A DNA stretch of 64,000 nucleotides from Flammula alnicola (Eukaryota > Basidiomycota > Agaricomycetes > Agaricales > Strophariaceae), in assembly GCA_015499995.1 (NCBI GenBank), contig JADNRV010000169.1, forward strand, positions 1 through 64,000. Direction: 5' to 3'. The notes below the pieces were generated by a model, which saw nothing but the letters and a program-made list of their open reading frames with translations, did not search any database and was not told the DNA's origin. This document shows, piece after piece, positions 48,775-60,385 of the stretch (position 1 is its first letter; each line of letters begins with the position of its first letter). Both the position numbers and the translations under genes were made by a program.

Positions 48775-49705
48775 AGCTGCAGGGGGTCTCCACTAGAATG
48801 AGGACAAAGGAGAAAGGGGAGAAACTGGAACTCGTTCAGGTATGAGTCGGAGTCTTAGTGATGATCAATCGATCCCTTGAAGTTGATAATATGATATGGA
48901 CAGTACAACGAGTCAAGTTTGAATTTGAACTTGACTCAGCGCTGACTCAGCAAATGGAGCCTCAAAAGGGAACTGGTGATGCGATCAGCAAACCTGGTCT
49001 ACCTTCAACCTTAGGCGCAACCTCCTTAAGCAGGAACGTATAGCTTGGAGGCCGCTGGCCACAGCATTCACAACTTGATCAGTTCCATATCTGTCCAGAT
49101 TCAATTCATCGTACCCAGGCCGTGTCATGCCATCCTTTTGGAGGCAAGACCTTCTCCTTTTGTTGGCGGGTCACAATGACTGCATACCTTCATCTGTCTG
49201 TTTTCAACACTGGAAAGAAATCGACTGCGGAGCCTGGTGAACCTTGCCTTATGTTTATGTCTGCCCCATGTGCCACTCGGTACTTGTCCGGGCATCCTCC
49301 TTCTCGAGCAAGCTCTCCTTTCCTGGCACATTCCAAGACAATATTCGTTTCCAACTCCTTAGGCAGATGTGCCACCGCCGGTAGCTTCCTGCGCCAAATA
49401 TTTATCTTCTCTGATGCGGCTATCTCTTCAGGAAGTCCATATATGATACTGCGACTGCATTGATACTACATGTACCGTGTGCACCTGACTCTGCTTTTTA
49501 ACTCGCGAATTTCTCTCTGCCGTCAACGAGTCCACCTTGGGGTATGTTTACCATGCTCAGAAATTACACGCTGAATCTGGATATAGGGCATGGTCGTGCA
49601 AGCAATCTGATGTGACTCATAATTGCTGATTTCGCAGCATGCCAGAGTGGTACGGTTATCTATAAATTCGACTTCAAAGTGTATTCCCATTTCCCCCCCA
49701 CCAAG
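48775..49705. other. Divergent region between kinase copy 1 and the coiled-coil gene
   Basis: Holds two promoters; TATAAATTCG near 49662-49671 fits the rightward one. A minus-strand open frame near 49190-49450 has protein-like text (LPEEIAASEKINIWRRKLPA, ELETNIVLECARKGELARE) but no start context, splice partner or known domain, so I do not call a gene. Confidence 0.35.
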
Positions 49706-50945
49706 ATGTCATCCCGCGAAAGAAAAATCGCCTTCGTAGACGCCCTCCTTGTTAACCTCGAATCTTTCAGTGTCCTTCTGCGAAGCGAGGATCACGAGCC
49801 CACAAAGAAACATTATCAGGAGAAAATTGATGGGTAAGCTTCGTCCTGACACTCCAAATTGATTTGACTGGAGACTATTAACATCTGTCGATCACAGTTT
49901 CCGGAAGAAATTGCAACGCTATCGACGTCTGCTTGGACCTATCCCAAGTCTATTTTCTAAAGGCCCCAGCGGCGAAAAACTCGCCACTGTCCGACGCGAG
50001 GCCCAGTTTCTTGAAAATGATTACACGGTACTTTATACTGGAATTTCGTCTTTGCCAGTATACTGATCCTTTCAATTTTGCTGAACAGTATTCATCAGAA
50101 CAGATGCAACGACGTCTGGATACCCTTGCAGCTGACGTGAGGCAGAGCATGGACAACTATGCATCCCGTGGCTCTGCATCGAGTCCAGTTTTCGCGTGAG
50201 TGATTGATAAATCTCTCACAACTATGCACTTATTACTCGCTTTGTTGGAAGGAGACCTGAATCCCAGTCTTCCGTATACTTCACCGACGAAGCTAGAAGT
50301 GAGTCTCTCAGCACTCTAACAGATCCCTTTATTAATAAACAGGCTGGAACCTCCCGGCACAAGGGCATGAAAGAGGCCCGCATCCGTCCACGTAAGAAAC
50401 TCTAGCGTTTGATATATCTAGATTTTTCTTGACACACTTTGGATCAGATTTCATCAGCCCTATGCTGCGAACACAGTTCATGGACCGTCAGTCGTATTCC
50501 ATTGTGTTTGTTCATGTCGTTGCTTACCATCACCTTATCCTTTCTCTTAGATCTCATGGCGGGCTCCCTTACCCTCAGATTGGAGTTCCATCCCATTATT
50601 CGTATGGTTTGTCAGTTCCTGCTCATAGGTAAGCACCATCAATCATTTCCATCATCAAGATTTATTGTCAACATAACTTCCAAGCTCGAACTACTCGGAT
50701 TCCTCTCCAATCAATGCCGACATCCCTGCCAGGAACCCAGGATCTTCCTCTAATAGCCCTCACAATTTCCTGTCCTTCCTGTCAGTCGCCCCTCGCATGT
50801 AAGCAACGTCAATCTCCGTCATTATGATCAACTTATTGATTATACTTCTCGCCCTAGGTGGGGACACCCCTCCAATAGTGCTCGCAACCCTCCCAATAGC
50901 TTTCGCAATTATCCGACATTCTCCCCGGTTTCTGGTGACACGTAA
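49706..50945 (+). CDS. Small coiled-coil protein with Ser/Pro/Asn-rich tail, copy 1
   Basis: Exon 1 (49706 onward) gives MSSRERKIAFVDALLVNLES and ends in a split Gly codon. Exon 2 gives FRKKLQRYRRLLGPIPSLFS and a charged stretch to NDYT, and exon 3 gives YSSEQMQRRLDTLAADVRQS. Later exons are low-complexity (GGLPYPQIGVPSHYSYG; SNYSDSSPINADIPARNPGS; WGHPSNSARNPPNSFRNYPT) and end at TAA 50943-50945. The middle exons are less sure. The N-terminal half is helical and polar, the tail disordered. The relative at 56556-57784 shares the exon-1 layout, the split Gly codon, the F/YRKK start of exon 2 and a Pro/Tyr-rich tail. Function unknown; reminiscent of small scaffold or adaptor proteins, but that is a guess. 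Confidence 0.6.
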
Positions 50946-52065
50946 TCCATACAATCCGACGATGCTTCAATCAGCTGTTGACTATATCATTCCAGTGCCA
51001 ATCCCATGAATACTTCGCGCATAAATCATGGGGCGTTTCAAAGCTCTTATAATGTCCACACTCCGTGAGTTCTTTTCGCTCCTAGAAATGACTTTCTCAA
51101 GAGTTGTCTTGCACAGCCCCGATGCCGCTTACAACCAGTACCCACATCAGTACGCGCAAGAAGGTGGACATCACAATCTCTGGCAAGCGACAAGAAGCGC
51201 TCATGATTTGGGATATTCGTGCGTATAAACTGTTTATTACTTGCCCCACCATGGCTGACAGCGGGCTCTGCCTTCTTCTTCCTTACGTCAGGCAAGCAAC
51301 GTCGTCCGGCAACGAGGCGCAGTTCCCTGTTGGTCGGCATATCATCCCTTGGAGTCAATTCAACAGCGAAATTGACGACAACGCAGATCAGAGCGCCGAC
51401 TAATGTCAAGACCCTGGTTCCGCATACTCTATGCTTTTCTCTTCTCTTCTCTCTGTCATGCCTGTGCCATATGTTTTACCGAGCCAACCTGTTAATCGTG
51501 CAAATGTGAACGATGCTTACCTGCCTTTTTTTTCGCTTTTCTTTATTAATACTTGTCAGACTGATAAACAAAAAAAAGACTCGAAATTGATAGCGATATG
51601 TTACGACCTTAATGACCCCATGAAATGTAATTCGATTTGCGGATTTGCATGTAGTGAAGAAGAGTAAGAGAAGAATATCCATCACTAGAGCCTGGTACAT
51701 AAGTAATAACGTTCAAGTCGGTTTAAATTCCACAAGTGCATCCAACCCATTTGACTAACGCAACTCCCCAGCGGATGAACCACACGTACACTGGTTAGAG
51801 TAATGGAGACACTCCTCTAGAAATTTAACAAAGAAAGGAGAAATATTTTAGTCAAACAACAAATACACGAAAGAAACAAGAAGAGATAACAGAAGAAGCG
51901 AAAAAAAATCTCGACGATAACAACTAAGAGGAAAGACAATTACGGGGAAGATTTTCTATACAAACTTATTACTTAGCGCACGGAGAAACGATATCCAGAA
52001 AGCAGCAGACAGCAGTAGTGAATGGAGCGATGATGAAGCCCAAGTCCCACTCAAACCCCCTTATC
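50946..52065. other. Intergenic region with RSC8 3' side
   Basis: Plus-strand frames near 51028-51403 have no motif. The RSC8 3' UTR probably fills the right part, which is A-rich on the plus strand near 51840-51960. Confidence 0.45.
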
Positions 52066-54395
52066 TTAACTCAGCTGCAGCGTCGTCCCATCTGGTACTG
52101 GCCCGACGTCGCTCTGCGCACTCGTGCTAGCAACCTCAGTAACCAAGGTCCCTTGGCTCGTAGTGCCCATCGGATGAGGACCGGCCTGTGTCACCACATT
52201 GACAACGCCCGGCCCAACGCCATTCCTCGCGATCTCCGCCCGGACCGAATCCAGCATCCTCTTAAGGTTGACGCGCTCATTGACCAATCCCAATCTGGCA
52301 CTTTCCAACGACTTGCGCTCCTCCTCCAAAATATCTTCGAGCTCCTCGAACTGCGACATCTTGAGCTCGAGCTTCGTTAGAGTGAGCTTGATGAGTTGTG
52401 CAAGAGTATTCCTGATCTGCGCATCCTCGGCATCTGCGAGGGCTTTGGCGGCTTTGGCGGACGACTTGAGCGCAAGATCAGCAGCGCGAACTACTTTAGA
52501 GTGCGGGATAGTGGTCTTGGGCTTTTGTGGTTGAGATTGCGAGGCCGAGCCTTCGGGATTAGAACCGCCTTCGGGGGCGGGTGTACCGACTTTGCTACCA
52601 CCTGGAGCTTCCGACTCTTCTTTGGCATCTTCGTCCATCCGGTCGTCGTCTTCAGCAGCATTTTTCTGCTCCTCTGCCTTCTCTGTGTCACCTCCCTCCA
52701 CTGTGCCGGTGTTGCCATCCGTAAGTTCGGATAGGGCGGCCTTGGCAGCCTCGGCGGCAACCCCAGGTCCAACGACACCCGCGAGGAAAGCCACAACGCT
52801 CATAACAGGGTTATCTGCCTGTTCAAACGGTATCCTTCCAAACCTCAGAGGACCCATCGACCCCTCTGTGTTCAAGTAAGGGTCCTCGATGGGTAGCTCA
52901 AGGAACTTGCGGATGCACTGTTGCGCAGAGCGTGTGCCCACATGCTCCTCAATCTTTGACCAGTCGTCGTCATACATTTCCACGCCCTCGAGCAGCAGAA
53001 GCACCTCCTGGTCTAACCAATCGTCATTTGACCCGCTGCCTTGTGAAACAGCGCCTGCTGCTGCCGACAGCTTCACGAAGTCGCCACTGTACATGGTCGA
53101 CGGGAATCGCCCATCGAGGTAGCACGGCGCGCATATCTCCAATTTCTTGTCTTTAAGGGAGTGATACCGCACGATAGAGCAATCAGCTCCGCAAGTGTCG
53201 CATGTATGTGCAACGGTTGATGATGGAAGGCCAGTGCCGTTAGCCTTGACAGGCGCTGAAGCCCCGTTGGCGAGTGTGCTAGCCTCAGAAGAGCTGACAG
53301 GCCTCGACGCTTTGGCGGTAGTTTGGTAGATTGAATTACGGAGCTCGAGGGAGGCAGGTATGGCGGATGCGGTGGGATTTTTACCGTTCATGCCAGGAGC
53401 CGCGCCCGCTGCAGGATTTGGCCGTCTTCCAGGGTGCATGGATTGAAGGCCGCGAGGAGTATCGAGAACAACGCGGAAATGGCCAGTAAATGGGGGAGCA
53501 AGAGCTGCAGGTCGCTGTTCCGGGTCGATCTGCCCATATGAAACAATTACATGAATAAATCACGATAGACAAGGCATAAGATAGGACGGACCTGATAGTT
53601 AATCAAGCCCCACTGTTCCAGGAAAGCGTGAACACGCATAATGGCGCATACATCGCCAGCCAAGTTCCTTCGACAGGCAGTGACAGTGAGGTATTCCGTG
53701 GGTCGTAATCGGTATGTGTTAATCATGAAGTCGCGATAATCTTTGTAAATAGCCGGAGTTTTGCTCCGATTTCGTGAGTTGAAAAACTCGGGTAAAGCTC
53801 TCCGTTCGACTGGGTGGATTTTGGACATATCGAACCAGGCGGAGTACGAGGGCACAATGACTTCGTGTGTCTGGGCGGCGAGATATTTGCGCGCCTGTTC
53901 TTCGAGACGTTGACGCGTCGCCTCGAGCTGAGCAGGATCTTCGTCATCGTTGTCGTCTCCAGAATCCCCTTCATCGTCCCCACCATCCGCCATCGACACG
54001 TCTGCATCTCCTTGTCCACCACCATTCCCGCCCTCCTCGTCGTCTCCATCTTCTTTTAAAACACGGACCTTTCCGGAGCCAGTTTCTGGGCCCAATGAAG
54101 AAGATGAAGCTTCTGCAGGTGGAAGGTTGCCAATATCCACTGAGGGAAGAGGGTCGAGTTCGCTCCGTTTTCCTGGTGCGTTTTCAGGGTCCACTGGTGA
54201 GGCGCCCTGGTTCTGCAGAGGCACGGTGAGCTTTATCCGTTTAGCGTCGGTTGGACTCGGCACTGAAGATCCTGAGCGCTTAGGAGTGTCCATGGCTGCT
54301 CTTTTGTTGTACGCTGCCCGTGGTGCTGGGGACGAATACCGTTGTTCGTTTTCAAGCGCCTTTCTTGGCCTGTTGAATGGCGGGCTCATAACCAA
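52066..54395 (-). CDS. RSC8: SWI3/RSC8-family chromatin-remodelling subunit
   Basis: Core scaffold of SWI/SNF- and RSC-type remodellers, nuclear. Two exons with one 62-nt intron (53530-53591). In order: a disordered N-terminus with a basic KRIKL patch and a Glu/Asp/Gly-rich acidic stretch; a SWIRM domain from [20 protein letters not shown] through [20 protein letters not shown]; a ZZ-type zinc finger [17 protein letters not shown] with the later CAPCYLDGR; a SANT domain ([40 protein letters not shown]); a segment [20 protein letters not shown]; and a C-terminal coiled coil ([20 protein letters not shown]). It ends LQLS at 52066. The order SWIRM, ZZ, SANT, coiled coil is diagnostic for Swi3/Rsc8/BAF155. 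Start at 54395 (MVMSPPF); the ATG at 54389 is an alternative. Complete and in frame. Confidence 0.95.
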
Positions 54396-54514
54396 GTACT
54401 GACAAATAATACCAAGTAAATTTGTAATCCAGCCATTTTGAACTTGTCATTTTGAATGGTTCATCTCTTCATCTTTCTTGTTTCTTTATCCTTCTGGCAG
54501 TAGCATTGGTGGTC

Positions 54515-55809
54515 ATGGGTAACTCTCAATCTCGATCTCGAACCCGGCGCCGGCGTAAATACTTAGTTGCAAAGCATGAAGAATTTTGGGTCGACATGCA
54601 GCCGTTTCTTTTACAACGCGGTTACAAATTGCGACCAAGATACGATCCTATGTGGAAACCTTCTTGGAAAAGACTCGGGCAATTCGGAGTCTCGTTCATG
54701 GATCGAGAGGACGGCGTTATGAATAAGGCATGGCTAGCCTTCATCTGCATTATAATTCTTTTTTATGAAGATCGTTACTTGCTGTAGGAAAGAAACTTAA
54801 TAGATGCCATCAGGATTAGTGATGGTCTCAAGGTCGTCCTAAAGGCTGTTGAAACTGACTCAGAGGAGATTCCTATACTTCTGTATCTCAACTCTGAGAG
54901 GGCAGACACTAGAAATAAAACAGTTCCTCTTTTGGATGTGATTATGATTCCACAAACCGACGACACTGCCATGATTGTGATGCCCATTCTGCTGCAATTC
55001 AGCACCCTCCCTTTCCGATATGTCGGCGAAGTTTGCGAGGCATTCCACGAGTTTCTGCAGGTATCGTCCCCAGGGTTTTTTCTATCATTACCCTGCTTAT
55101 GTTACCTTTTCAAAAGGGGCTCGTTTTCTTACATGAACACAATATAGCACATATGTGAGCTCACTCTTCGATTTCCTCGTTACAAAGATAACCCGTCGGA
55201 TTTTCTAGGGATGCCTGTTTTTACAATTTGATGATGGACCCTCGCAATGTCATTCCCAATGGTTTTCATTTCGCAGACTGGAGCTCTGAAGACGGTACCA
55301 GAAAAGGGAACAAGATTCAATGGGTCGAGCGCCGCTCTGTTGCACCAGTGAATTATCACTTCATTGACTTTGGACTGTCATGGAAGTTCTCTCCATACGA
55401 TGACGACATGTTGGCTATAGGAAAAGTGGGTCAGGATAGAACGGTACCGGAAATGTCAGACGAATCCTTCTATGATCCTTTCAAAACGGACGTATATCAG
55501 CTTGGAAATGTTCTACTGAGCATATGCAAAGTGCGTGTGTTATGGAATGTCGGATGTTGGAGGTATGACTAACAACCATCTGCAGAACTATGAGGGACTA
55601 ACAGTGTTCGAGCCACTTGGTGCCTCGATGACGTGCCGGATCCCAACCAACGGCCTACTGCTCCTCAGGCTTATAGCTCATTTCTCGATTTAGTGTCGTC
55701 CTTGACGGAAGATGACCTTAGTCGACGCATATGGCAAAATCACACTGGCGCGGAAGTCCGCTATCGTGTTGAATTCTGCAATGAAAACCCCATTGAATAC
55801 CAAAGTTGA
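54515..55809 (+). pseudogene. Divergent protein-kinase-like protein, copy 2, frameshifted near the 3' end
   Basis: Close relative of the gene at 47435-48774, on the other strand. Starts MGNSQSRSRTRRRRKYLV at 54515. Matching blocks follow: EEFWVDMQPFLLQRGYKLRP, GLKVVLKAVETDSEEIPILL, IVMPILLQFSTLPFRYVGE, RDACF at the HRD loop, HFIDFGLSWKF, and SFYDPFKTDVYQLGN. The donor of intron 1 in copy 1 (AATGTATGA) is AATAAGGCA here, so splicing would have to use GTTATG nine bases earlier, losing three residues. At about 55635-55639 one base is missing relative to copy 1, which replaces the last 60 residues (the original frame DPNQRPTAPQAYSSFLD through CNENPIEY is still open to TGA at 55807-55809) with an early stop. 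Only 119 bp separate it from the RSC8 start. Confidence 0.7.
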
Positions 55810-56555
55810 CGCGTTGAGGACTTAGTAGTGCAGCAATGATACCCTTATTATAACAGAGACGGATTCTATTCTTTGATATTTACTGGTCGTTAATTGATTT
55901 CATGGCAGTGATATCTTCAATCGAGGTTTAGTAACACGCAGATTGATATCGACGGCATGTAAATGTTATGTGTTATGTGTGAGGCATAAGTATGAGGGGT
56001 GAAGAAACAAAAGGAAAATGAGCATGATACAAGTAAAGTACAGGAGCAGGTCGCGGACGCATTGTGTAACAATGAGAAACTCAGGCTCGCTTTAGATGGT
56101 CTCGGAATCATTTGGTTCGGTACCAACATGAGGATCCACGAAGTTGTGAGCACTTATTTGTCGACCAATTTGCGGGTGGATTCCACTGCCAGATCCAGAT
56201 ACATTCCTACCATTTTAAAGAAGATAGTATTGCGGGTCAGTCGGAGGACCCACAATTGAAATCTGAACCTACAAATATGCCAAATCACGGGCACTGCGCG
56301 AAGCTGGCCATGGATTGCCATAATTCTCTTGCTGTGGATGCCGATTATATACTGCATCGAGGCTTCCGAACAGAAGATTAGAGAAAGGACTTTAAAGGAA
56401 ACCGAGGAAAGAACTCACGGAACCTGGATGTTATAAGAGCTTCGTGAGGCCCAATGAATATTTAAGGCAGACGTATTCGTCGTGTAATTTGGACTAGCAA
56501 GGTAGATTGAATGGTCATCGAAACAATGGAGAGATCGGCCTGACTTACTCATAAC
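55810..56555. other. Convergent intergenic region
   Basis: Lies between kinase copy 2 and coiled-coil copy 2. A plus-strand frame at 55999-56259 looks fortuitous. No gene supported. Confidence 0.45.
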
Positions 56556-57784
56556 TCAGCCCGATGGGTTGAATGGGTTAGAAGCATAAGATTCATTGGA
56601 AGAGAACCCTTGGATCCCGACGGAGACGCTGGGATTTAACGGTGAAGTCGTGGGGTGCAACCTAGGAAGCAGATTCAGAAATCCGCCACCCCGATGAAGA
56701 TATATAATGCTTACCCCTGCGCAGAAGCCACAGGCGGATATCCATACGGATGGGCCACCTGAGAAGGGAAACTTTGGAAACCTTGGATAGCCTGGGGGTA
56801 AGGTTCGTGTCGTTGGAACTAAAACAAAGACGACATATGAATGACGATATTAAGAATTATGAAAGACTACTGACGTTCCATGAGCACTCGCAGGATAAGG
56901 TTGGTTAGAGGACCTGAAATCTACGTTCGAAATGTCATTATGATTGAAGAAGCTAGTTCAAGCAAGTTAGGATATATTAATAAATTACTAGATCAGCCTC
57001 ACCTATTAGAACCCTGGCCCCTGCCTATTCTCGGAACAGGAGGAAGAGGAATTTCGGTACTGCGCTCAATTTCCGGTCTGTAATGTTTGTCATCAGAAAA
57101 GAATATTGTGGATATGAGCAAGAAAATGGCTCTATTACGGATTTCTGGGTCCGATCCTGCCATAGGGCGAATAGAAAGGGCCAGAGTTAGGGCTCCTGCA
57201 AATAGAGTGCATTGGAAGGTATTTATCAGATCAAATTGCGAAGTACCCACAAGAATCGCAGCGAGGTGGTTGTAGATGCCGAATCTGAACTTGATCGCAA
57301 CCGTGCAGAGTCTTTCTCGTATTGTTTCCTGCTGAGAGCGATCTTATGTTTGATATTGTGAATTTGTTCTCGCATGGCTTCTGATTTTTTCTGTCCATCG
57401 AAATTGAAGATTAAAAGTGAACACAAAAAGTAAAAAAATAGGATCGGCGTACGGAGTATTTGTGGTCATCTTGCTTGATCTGCGTCTGAAGCTCGTCTAG
57501 TTGTTCGTTACTCGGGCCATTGGATCGGGTAAAAAATCTTCTTAACGTCCCAAGCTCTGCATGAAAATCCGTTATTTTCTTGCGGTAGCTATCATTCACG
57601 ATGATGAGCATAACTAGTCTATGATCTACAAGGACGAAGCGTACCCTTTGATAACGTCTTGATACTGCAGCCTTGTGGGTTCGTGTGGCTCATGTGATAC
57701 ACGTTGGCTGAATTCATCGAGCTGCGCGAGGATCATGCCTAAGAGGCGTTTCTTTTCATCGGGGGTCGACGTATTAGTGGCCAT
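56556..57784 (-). CDS. Small coiled-coil protein, copy 2, with hydrophobic segment and Pro/Tyr-rich tail
   Basis: Begins MATNTSTPDEKKRLLGMILA at 57784. Exon 1 ends in a split Gly codon (DVIKG), and exon 2 gives YRKKITDFHAELGTLRRFFT and then QLDELQTQIKQDDHKYS. Exon 3 has a helical stretch (EAMREQIHNIKHKIALSRKQ). A further exon has a hydrophobic segment (CTLFAGALTLALSIRP; RAIFLLISTIFF) and PEIERSTEIPLPPVPRIGRG. The tail runs through FPSQVAHPYGYPPVASAQG and SVSVGIQGFSSNESYASNPF to TGA at 56556-56558. It is related to 49706-50945 by gene structure and N-terminal sequence, but strongly diverged. The exon path between 56830 and 57000 is uncertain. Function unknown. Confidence 0.55.
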
Positions 57785-58993
57785 GGGTGTTTGAAGAGTG
57801 CTGAAACACGGAAAAACACTTCCAATTTATAGGCAAATGCAGTGGCGAAAACTTGGGATGCTGTGAAATCAATCAATGCAAGTCACTCGATTACTTGCAA
57901 GCCCGCACCAATTTAGCATCAGGCCACATACTCCGAAAATGGCAGGAATAACCTTGAATTGGCAGAAGAAAAAATTCACTGATAGATTCCGGACGCCCAC
58001 TGAGGCTTCACAATGGAAGGCATGAGTCAACTAAACAGGTGAGGCTGTCTGTGGTGTCTTGCAAGGTCGCCGAAAATCTTTAGCTGAGTGTCAGAGTCTA
58101 TAGAAGTTGAACTCTGTTGTGCTTCGGGTGAGTAGATAAAGTAAAGTCTAGTAAGCAGGCTCACTGGGCAGTTCCTTCTCCGTAGACATTGCGGAGGAAA
58201 CCTTTCAAGGAGATGACAGTCTGAGCGCGCGGGAGTTCTCAGGAGTACATAAAGCAGCTAGATTCCAAGCGGCAGGCCAGACAGACCAGGTTTGTGACTC
58301 GAGCGCCACCCAAATCGTGGTATCACCTCGTTCGGGGACCTCCCGAAGCCCTGAGCGCTATCCACAGTTATAAGGCTCAGCCCAAGAGCCAGTAGAGTCA
58401 AGAAAAGGACGAGTGAGACCGAGACCACAAATAAGCTGAATCAACACGAGGCAGCGATGGCGTGTCTTCCGCAGCCAAGAGTGCCCAGTTTGGTAAAGAC
58501 GTCCAAATGGAGAACAACAGATTTGGCGGAGTCATTGTGAGCACTGAGAGGAGAAGAGTCTCCCCGACAGAACCTCGAGGTTTACCCGACTCAGGCGTGC
58601 CGTGTTGAAGTGGTCCTGAATGGCTGGAGAATCGAAGAGAGTCAACATAATGTGGGCATCGAATTCGTAGTCAGGTCAGGGACTAGAAGGGCGAAATATC
58701 CGTTGCTGCTTATCTGTTAACGAATGGCGAACGAATGGCCAGTGGTCGATAACAAATCGCAGTGATGATTTTGATGATGGACACTATCAGCGCTGCTTTT
58801 GAGACTCCGCTCGTGTTACAACATGGCATTTAAACAGCGTAGATTTTAAACATCTACAAGCAATTTATGTACAAGGTGAGATAATGGCAGTTATAAGGCA
58901 CATGAGATAAAGATATATGAGAGAATGGTAGTGCTACACGATACCCAAGGGAACAAATGTCCCGAATGTATACTTAAATGGTTGAGAATCGAT
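57785..58993. other. Intergenic region, about 1.2 kb
   Basis: Upstream of coiled-coil copy 2 and downstream of the ADH. No ORF over about 60 codons with any motif; no repeat recognised. Confidence 0.5.
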
Positions 58994-60385
58994 TTAATCC
59001 ATGGAGAGAACGATACGACCGGCAATTTTACCCTGGGCCATCTCTTCATAGACCTAGAGGCAAAGGGCGTCAATATAAATTCACCGTCAAAAATCAGGAA
59101 AGAAAGAACTCACGCGGCGATGTCTGATAGCTTCCTCATCTGGTAGCGGCAGCTCACGGCGCCTGATGCAGCGATGTCGATGGCTTCGATGGCGTCTTGG
59201 CGGTTGCCGACATAAGAACCGTGGATTGTGATGCTCTTGAAGACGGTGAAAAAGATGAAGCATCAAGCTTGGCATCAGCGGGTAGACCGACAGCCATCAA
59301 GCGCCATTTTGTCGGAGATAGTCGACAGCTTGGGTGTAACCCGATGACTAGAGCAACAGAAGATGAGACAAGAAGGAGAGGAAGTGGTACAAAACGTACA
59401 TGTGCAGTAGTGACAATGGCGGCGTGTGCGCCGAGTCCGCCGGTAGCCTTTTTAATCTCGCCGACAATGTCCTTTGTTGTGGTGAAGTCGATCCAGTAGT
59501 CGGCACCGAGCTCCTTGCAGAGCTGGCGCTTCTCCTCGCCTCCATCGATGGCGATAACGCGGCGGCCCATGTATTTGGCGTATTGGACGGCTGATGAACT
59601 GGATGAGAATGACTGAGACGTTTGAGGCAAAACGTTACATACCGAGATGTCCGAGTCCTCCTCCAGCACCGGGAATGACGATCCAGTCTCCTGGGGAGGT
59701 TTCACTGTACTTCAAAGCACGATATACAGTAACGCCCTGCAAGCAACAATTAGGGCATATCAAAGATACTAGGAAGATGTATACGTACTGCACAGAGAAT
59801 GGATGCGGCGGCATTGCTCTCGAGAGCATCAGGGATGGGAGTCACTGAGTTGACAAAGGACACCTACAGTAAAGATGAGCCAATGTTAAGAAAGAACGGA
59901 GTGCGGTCGACGCACGAGATATTGAGAGAATGTTCCGTCGACGGTATAACCGCTGAGTTTGACGTTCGCGCAAGCTAAAGATAGCAAGACGTAAATTGGG
60001 TGTCGTAATGGTGATAAGATAAGGCTTACTTTGTTCGTAACCTTTCCTGCACTGCTCGCAGTTGCGACATGAATCGGCGATCCACTTGACGCCAACGCGC
60101 TGTCCGATTTCGACGGGGCTGTTGGTAGTGCCCTTGCCGATGGCAATGATCTCGCCGACACCCTCGTGGCCTCCAATGAGGGGGCTCATGGGCTTGACGG
60201 GCCAGTCACTGAGGCGTGCGTGAAGGTCGGTATGGCAGACGCCGGTGCAGTGCATCTTGAGAAGACACTCTCCAGGAGCGAGCTCTTCTGCAGACTTGAC
60301 AGGATGGTCTTTGACTTCCACCTTACCACCGGGGGTGGCGACGATGGCGACCTTTTGAATGGTGGGGATTTGGATTGAGATGCAT
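58994..60385 (-). pseudogene. Zinc alcohol dehydrogenase (ADH1 type), frameshifted
   Basis: NAD-dependent interconversion of ethanol and acetaldehyde in the cytosol. Landmarks: QKVAIVATPGG; the catalytic-zinc site CTGVCHTDLHARLSDWPVKP and IGGHEGVGEI; the structural-zinc lobe CRNCEQCRKGYEQ joined to [26 protein letters not shown] (cofactor site); [17 protein letters not shown]; and the end AQGKIAGRIVLSMD, TAA 58994-58996. The likely start is ATG at 60385 (context AATCAACAATG, TATA-like CTATAAAG upstream), but the frame slips by one base between it and IQKVA. The frame also slips by one base near 59297-59303 (GAL/MAVGLP) and near 59247-59256 ([20 protein letters not shown] follows in another frame). 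Six introns. All motifs on both sides of the slips are intact, so this is either a very recent pseudogene or indel error. Confidence 0.85.

Noticed and set aside
50824..51009. Apparent hydrophobic membrane exon (LLIILLALGGDTPPIVL type)
   Set aside because: A different frame joins in phase from the preceding exon (PRM/WGHPSNSARNPPNSF) and fits the low-complexity tail, so the hydrophobic reading is probably out of frame.
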